A stretch of DNA of 46,585 nt, taken from Pseudomonadota bacterium. Its GTDB lineage: Bacteria > Pseudomonadota > Gammaproteobacteria > Acidiferrobacterales > Acidiferrobacteraceae. Both the position numbers and the translations under genes were made by a program. The stretch covers positions 1 through 46,585 of the forward strand of contig JAJYHH010000077.1 in the NCBI GenBank assembly GCA_021784845.1, in the 5' to 3' direction. Below are positions 42,333 through 46,585 of this stretch, piece by piece. The notes beneath the pieces are model-generated. The model searched no databases. It was not told the DNA's origin and saw only the letters and a program-made list of their open reading frames with translations. Numbering within the stretch: position 1 is the stretch's first letter; each line of letters begins with the position of its first letter.

Positions 42333-44036
42333 ATGCGCCGCCTGCGGTTTCTGGCCTGGATGATGGTGGCAGCCCTGGCGGGCTGCGCGGGGACGCCGGT
42401 CCGCGTGACGCCGCCGCCTGTTACGCCACCTGTCGCGCGGACCTCTGTGCGCGCGCACCTTCTGTATCACGTGCTGGTCGGCGATATGGCCGGACAGCAG
42501 GGACGCCTTGGGGTGGCGGCCGCGGCCTTCGGCAAGGCGGCCCAGGAAAGTGGCGATAAAAACCTCGCCCGCCGCTCTGCTTTGCTTGCCCTGTATGCGC
42601 ATCATTACCGCGAAGGCGAGCGGCTGGCGCGCCTGTGGCGGCAGGCCGATCCGCAAAGCGCCAGTGCCCTCGAGGCGCTGGGCGACGCCGAGGTCGGTCA
42701 GGGCCTGGTGGCGCGGGCCGAACAACATTTTGAACAGGCGCTTGCCCGTGTCACCAGCGAAGCAGGCGGGGGCGGCCGGGCGTTTGCCTTCGAACAGATC
42801 GCGGCCTTGCTGTGGCGGCAGGCGCCAGACAGGAGCGTGCTGACGGTGATGCAGGTCGTCACCGGCAAATATCCCCGTGACCCGGTTGGCCGTTATGTGC
42901 TCGCCGATCTGGCCCGCCGCCGTGGCCATCTCGGTCTGGCCGGGCGCGCCGTGGATCAGGCGCTGGTCCTGAAGCCGCACTGGGAGGATGCAGCGGTCCT
43001 CAAGGCGCGCATCCTGTGGACCCATGACCCCCGGCTTTCGCTCGCCTTCAGCAAGCAGTTTCTGGCTGCCAATGCGGATGCGACACGGCTGCGTCTCGAT
43101 TACGCCCGACGGCTGGTGTCGCTGCAGTACTGGCGCAAGGCGCTGGCGCAGTTCGAGGTGATCGCCGAGGCGACACCGAATGATCCGCAGGTGCTCTACG
43201 CCACGAGTCTCGTGGCACTCAAAACCGGTGATCTTCTTCTGGCTCACGCCGATCTCAAGCGTGTGATTACCCTGGCGCCCGGGAATGCGCATGCGCGGCT
43301 CTATCTGGGCGAGATCGCCGAGCGCGCCCATCGCTACCGGGCGGCGGCGCGCTGGTACCGCGGTGTCGGGGCCCCGTACCAGTTTGCCGCGCAGGTGCGT
43401 CTGGCCCTGCTGCCCTTCTATCAGCACCGGCCACAGGCGAGTCTGGCGCAACTGGCGCGCCTGACGGCCGGCGATGACGACCAGGTGATCACGCTTGCGC
43501 TGGCGCGCGACCGGGTGCTCGGGCGGCTGCACCGCTATGCCGATGCCATCGCGGTGTTGAACCAGGCGCTGGCGCGCGTCCAGCATACCGGCGCCCTGCT
43601 CTATGCGCGCGCGCTCGACGAGGAGCGGCTCCATCATGTGTCTGCGGCGATTGCGGATCTGCGCGGCCTGCTCGTCCGCCGGCCTGATAACCCGATGGTC
43701 CTGAATGCGCTCGGCTACACGCTGGTGTCCCACAAGCGGCACAGACAGCAGGGCCTTGCGCTGGTGCGCAAGGCCCTGTCGCTGGATCCGGGCAACCCCT
43801 ATATCCTGGACAGCGTGGGCTGGGCTTACTTCATGTTGGGTCAGCCGTCTCTGGCGTTACCCTATCTGCATCACGCCTACCAGCTGTCCCATGACGGCAC
43901 GGTGGCGGCGCACCTGGGCCGGGCCCTGTGGGCGGTGGGCGATCATGACGCGGCGCGCGCGCTATGGCATCAGGCGGCGCGTGCCCATCCCCATAATGTG
44001 CATCTGCAGCGTGCGCTGGCGAGGCACGTTTCGTGA
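42333..44036 (+). CDS. TPR-repeat lipoprotein
   Basis: 567 residues from ATG 42333. Lipobox LAGC gives lipidated Cys18; a Pro-rich linker follows (TPPPVTPPVARTS). The remainder is tetratricopeptide repeats, for example ALGDAEVGQGLVARAEQHFE, HADLKRVITLAPGNAHARLY and ALVRKALSLDPGNPYILDSV, the last matching the C-terminal repeats seen in proteins beside lolB. It is upstream of lolB in many gammaproteobacteria and is presumed to act in outer-membrane assembly as a scaffold. The stop overlaps the GTG of lolB. Confidence 0.88.
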   Translation: MRRLRFLAWMMVAALAGCAGTPVRVTPPPVTPPVARTSVRAHLLYHVLVGDMAGQQGRLGVAAAAFGKAAQESGDKNLARRSALLALYAHHYREGERLARLWRQADPQSASALEALGDAEVGQGLVARAEQHFEQALARVTSEAGGGGRAFAFEQIAALLWRQAPDRSVLTVMQVVTGKYPRDPVGRYVLADLARRRGHLGLAGRAVDQALVLKPHWEDAAVLKARILWTHDPRLSLAFSKQFLAANADATRLRLDYARRLVSLQYWRKALAQFEVIAEATPNDPQVLYATSLVALKTGDLLLAHADLKRVITLAPGNAHARLYLGEIAERAHRYRAAARWYRGVGAPYQFAAQVRLALLPFYQHRPQASLAQLARLTAGDDDQVITLALARDRVLGRLHRYADAIAVLNQALARVQHTGALLYARALDEERLHHVSAAIADLRGLLVRRPDNPMVLNALGYTLVSHKRHRQQGLALVRKALSLDPGNPYILDSVGWAYFMLGQPSLALPYLHHAYQLSHDGTVAAHLGRALWAVGDHDAARALWHQAARAHPHNVHLQRALARHVS

Positions 44037-44650
44037 AACGCTGGCTGCTTGCGGGCTGTGTGGCGTTGCTGGCCGGATGCGCCACCCTGCCGCCGGCTGC
44101 CCCCGTTGCGCATCCGCAGGCCATCTGGCGCGCGCATCTGCGACACCTTGCGGCGGTGCGCCGCTATGCGCTGCGGGCTGCCGTGGCCGTGCGCGCGCGG
44201 GGTCACGGTGGCAGCCTCCATCTGCACTGGCAAGAGCGGGGGGCGGCCATGGAAATGGCCGGTTACGGACCGCTCGGGGGGCTCGTGTTCCGCTTGCGCG
44301 CCGACCGCGCGGGTGCCGTGCTGGCAACCGGCAGGGGCAGCCGCCGGGCGGCCGACGCCGGTCGTCTGCTTGCCCGCCTGACCGGCTGGCATCTGCCCGT
44401 AGGCGGTCTGCGCTACTGGGTTCTGGGCGAGCCCCGCCCGGGCGGCGGCTACACCTATGCGCTGGATCGTGCGGGCCTGCTGCGTCACCTCCGGCAGGCG
44501 GGATGGGTTGTCACCTATCCGCGTTACCGGCAGACCGCGCTTGGGCTTTTGCCGGTGCGGGTGGATCTGCGCCGCGCCGCGGGCCATGGCGCGCCCACCC
44601 TGTATATCCGCATGCATATCAGCCGCTGGTCCCGGGGAGCACGTGAATAG
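44033..44650 (+). CDS. lolB: Outer-membrane lipoprotein receptor LolB
   Basis: 205 residues, itself a lipoprotein (lipobox LAGC, Cys16). It receives lipoproteins from LolA and inserts them in the outer membrane. Features: IWRAHLRHLAAVRRYALRAA, the beta-strand HLHWQERGAAMEMAGYGPLG, and LARLTGWHLPVGGLRYWVLG, the family core including the conserved hydrophobic loop region. GTG start overlaps the TPR gene stop. Operon with ispE. Confidence 0.93.
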   Translation: MKRWLLAGCVALLAGCATLPPAAPVAHPQAIWRAHLRHLAAVRRYALRAAVAVRARGHGGSLHLHWQERGAAMEMAGYGPLGGLVFRLRADRAGAVLATGRGSRRAADAGRLLARLTGWHLPVGGLRYWVLGEPRPGGGYTYALDRAGLLRHLRQAGWVVTYPRYRQTALGLLPVRVDLRRAAGHGAPTLYIRMHISRWSRGARE

Positions 44651-45482
44651 TCCACACATATGGCCGGCGCCGGCCAAACTCAACCTGTTTTTGCATGTCA
44701 CCGGACGGCGGGCGGACGGCTACCATCTCTTGCAGACGGTGTTCCAGTTCATTGACTGGCAGGACGATCTCGAATTCACGGTGACTCATGACGGCGTCAT
44801 CGATCGCGCGCAGGATGTGGCCGGTGTCGATGGTGCGCAGGATCTCACCGTGCGGGCGGCCCGCCTGCTGCAGCAGACAGCGGGCGTCTCGCGGGGAGTG
44901 CGGATCAGGCTGACCAAGCGGTTGCCCATCGGCGGTGGTATCGGCGGGGGGAGCTCGGATGCCGCCACCACGCTGCTTGCTTTAAACCACCTGTGGGGCG
45001 TCCACATGCCCCGTCAGCAGCTTGCGCGTCTTGGGCTTGCGCTGGGTGCTGATGTCCCGGTCTTCGTGTCCGGCCATGCCGCGTGGGCAGAAGGGGTCGG
45101 CGAAGAGCTCGCGCCGATCGACTTGCCGGAACCCTGGTATGTCGTCGTCGCCCCGCCGGTGACGGTTTTGACCCGGGAGGTCTTTGCCGCGCTTGATTTG
45201 ACAGGGCTTGCGCCGCCTATCACAATACGCGACTTTCGCGCGGGGCTGGGACGAAACGATCTTGCCGCCATCGTGCGCCGCCGCCATCCTGAAGTCGATC
45301 GCGCCTGGCAGTGGCTCAGTCAGTACGGGGCCGTGCGCATGACGGGATCCGGGGCCTGCGTGTTCCTGGAGGTGGCCGATCCCGAACAGGGCCGGCAGAT
45401 CGTGGCCGAGTGTCCGCCGGGACATCGCTGTGCGCTGGCCCGCGGGTTGAATCGCCATCCGGTGCATGCGTACCTTGGGTAA
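44643..45482 (+). CDS. ispE: 4-diphosphocytidyl-2-C-methyl-D-erythritol kinase
   Basis: 279-residue GHMP kinase of the MEP isoprenoid pathway. PAPAKLNLFLHVTGRRADGY at the N-terminus, ATP loop LPIGGGIGGGSSDAATTL and C-terminal MTGSGACVFLE. GTG start at 44643 overlaps the lolB stop and has a GGGGAG site; a longer in-frame reading lies inside lolB and is a shadow. The order lolB-ispE-tRNA-Gln-prs is standard. Confidence 0.96.
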   Translation: MNSPHIWPAPAKLNLFLHVTGRRADGYHLLQTVFQFIDWQDDLEFTVTHDGVIDRAQDVAGVDGAQDLTVRAARLLQQTAGVSRGVRIRLTKRLPIGGGIGGGSSDAATTLLALNHLWGVHMPRQQLARLGLALGADVPVFVSGHAAWAEGVGEELAPIDLPEPWYVVVAPPVTVLTREVFAALDLTGLAPPITIRDFRAGLGRNDLAAIVRRRHPEVDRAWQWLSQYGAVRMTGSGACVFLEVADPEQGRQIVAECPPGHRCALARGLNRHPVHAYLG

Positions 45483-45497
45483 GGCTGCTGCTCTATT

Positions 45498-45571
45498 GGG
45501 GTGTCGCCAAGCGGTAAGGCACCGGATTTTGATTCCGGCATTCCCAGGTTCGAATCCTGGCACCCCAGCCA
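45498..45571 (+). tRNA. tRNA-Gln (anticodon TTG)
   Basis: A 74-base tRNA with encoded CCA. The acceptor stem pairs TGGGGTG with CACCCCA; anticodon stem CCGGA/TCCGG encloses loop TTTTGAT with anticodon TTG (45530-45532); T arm CCAGG-TTCGAAT-CCTGG. Nearly identical in layout to E. coli tRNA-Gln(UUG). Between ispE and prs, the conserved location. Confidence 0.97.
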
Positions 45572-45614
45572 CATTCTGCGCCGTGGGGCGCTTTCCGAGA
45601 GGGACGAGGTAGCC

Positions 45615-46565
45615 GTGCCGGCAGATAACGTGATGGTATTCACTGGCAACGCGAACCCGGCGCTCGCCGAGTCTGTGGTCCGGCATCTGGGTATTCCGCT
45701 TGGCAAGGCGCACGTGGGGCGCTTCAGCGACGGCGAGATTTCGGTCGAGATCATGGAGAACGTCCGTGGGCGGGACGTTTTTCTGCTGCAGCCGACGTGC
45801 GCGCCGAGCAACGACAATCTGATGGAGTTGCTCATTCTGATCGATGCCGTCAAGCGGTCGTCGGCCCGCCGCATCACGGCGGTCATCCCGTATTATGGTT
45901 ATGCGCGTCAGGATCGCCGGCCGCGCACGGCGCGGGTGGCGATCGCCGCCAAGCTGGTTGCCGACATGGTGAGCGGCGCCGGTGCCCACCGGGTTCTGAC
46001 CATGGATCTTCACGCCGACCAGATCCAGGGATTTTTCAGCATTCCGACGGACAACATTTATGCAGGGCCGGTTCTGCTCGGTGATATCTGGCGTCACCTG
46101 CCCGAGAACCTGCTGGTGGTCTCGCCGGATGTGGGCGGTGTCGTGCGGGCGCGTGCGCTTGCCAAGCATCTGGAAGCGGGCCTTGCCATCATCGACAAAA
46201 GGCGCCCTCGCCCGAATGAGGCGAAGGTCATGCATATCATTGGCGAAGTCGAGGGGCGTTCCTGCATCCTCATGGACGATCTCGTCGACACCGCCAACAC
46301 GTTGTGTGAGGCGGCCGCCGCCTTGAAGGCGAACGGTGCGCGGAAAGTGGTCGCCTACTGCACCCACCCCGTGCTGTCCGGGCGGGCGGTGGAGCGGATC
46401 CGCGACTCGGTGCTCGACGAGCTCGTCGTGACCGACACCATTCCATTGAACGAGCAGGCGCGGGCCTGCAGCAAGATCCGGCAGCTGAGCGTAGCCGAGC
46501 TGCTGGCGGAAACCATAAGGCGCATTGCGGACGAAGATTCCGTCAGTTCGCTCTTTATGGATTGA
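45615..46565 (+). CDS. prs: Ribose-phosphate pyrophosphokinase
   Basis: 316 residues; makes PRPP from ribose-5-phosphate and ATP for nucleotide, histidine and NAD synthesis. [69 protein letters not shown] and the PRPP loop [16 protein letters not shown] are all conserved (the loop usually reads DDxxDTGGT, here DDLVDTANT). GTG 45615 with GAGG upstream gives the E. coli-like N-terminus; the longer reading would run through the tRNA gene. Confidence 0.97.
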   Translation: MPADNVMVFTGNANPALAESVVRHLGIPLGKAHVGRFSDGEISVEIMENVRGRDVFLLQPTCAPSNDNLMELLILIDAVKRSSARRITAVIPYYGYARQDRRPRTARVAIAAKLVADMVSGAGAHRVLTMDLHADQIQGFFSIPTDNIYAGPVLLGDIWRHLPENLLVVSPDVGGVVRARALAKHLEAGLAIIDKRRPRPNEAKVMHIIGEVEGRSCILMDDLVDTANTLCEAAAALKANGARKVVAYCTHPVLSGRAVERIRDSVLDELVVTDTIPLNEQARACSKIRQLSVAELLAETIRRIADEDSVSSLFMD

Positions 46566-46585
46566 TCGACCTTCGGGTCTGTGGG

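Overview
This window is a gene-dense, GC-rich (by eye about 63-65%) stretch of a gammaproteobacterial chromosome. Two kinds of evidence point there. Several gene neighbourhoods are classic for the class: cyaY / lptM-lysA-dapF-DUF484-xerC, hslV-hslU, argB-slmA, hemA-prfA-prmC, and lolB-ispE-tRNA-Gln-prs. SlmA, LolB, HemX/HemY and AlgZ/AlgR themselves are also typical of the group. The exported DsrE-type proteins next to a porin and a thioredoxin suggest a sulfur-oxidising, Chromatiales/Acidiferrobacter-like lineage. That last placement is inference, since no 16S rRNA or marker phylogeny is available here. I see no insertion sequence, prophage, CRISPR array or clear pseudogene.

Layout. (1) 1-6161, minus strand: a tightly packed operon of ABC ATPase, ABC-2 permease, GldG-like protein, DUF4340 protein and mutM, then a dynamin-family GTPase cut by the window edge. 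(2) 6434-8544, plus: a 2Fe-2S/FAD reductase and a zinc-type cation diffusion facilitator. (3) 8579-12484, minus: the heme block hemC-hemD-hemX-hemY. (4) 12500-15505, plus: exported thioredoxin, exported DsrE protein, outer-membrane porin, second exported DsrE protein. This is the most unusual part of the window. (5) 15462-18619: rlmJ and a MazG-like pyrophosphohydrolase (minus), a small uncharacterised protein (plus) and argH (minus). (6) 18910-20771, plus: AlgZ/AlgR-type LytS/LytTR two-component system, preceded by an intrinsic terminator with no gene in front of it. (7) 20790-23787: an uncharacterised protein, purT, and two Slp-type lipoproteins. (8) 23923-26597: a Lon-type protease coupled to a zinc-ribbon protein, behind a good sigma-32-like promoter. 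(9) 26608-34880: cyaY, a saccharopine-dehydrogenase-like protein, lptM, lysA, dapF, DUF484, xerC, a small basic protein, hslV, hslU and hsp20. (10) 35061-42253: argB, an 86-residue protein and slmA (plus), then CstA-like protein, hemA, prfA, prmC and a MoeB/ThiF-type enzyme (minus). (11) 42333-46565, plus: a TPR lipoprotein, lolB, ispE, tRNA-Gln and prs.

How the parts fit. Most genes are core: tetrapyrrole synthesis (hemA, hemC, hemD, hemX, hemY), arginine (argB, argH), lysine/diaminopimelate (lysA, dapF), purine and PRPP (purT, prs), isoprenoid (ispE), translation termination (prfA, prmC), envelope biogenesis (lolB, lptM, Slp), iron-sulfur support (cyaY), and chromosome handling (xerC, slmA). 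A heat-shock theme recurs: sigma-32-like promoters are visible before the lon-type gene and hsp20, with a weaker one before hslVU. Operons are very compact, with many ATGA or TGATG overlaps, so translational coupling is likely common. Starts are often GTG, and once TTG (hemC).
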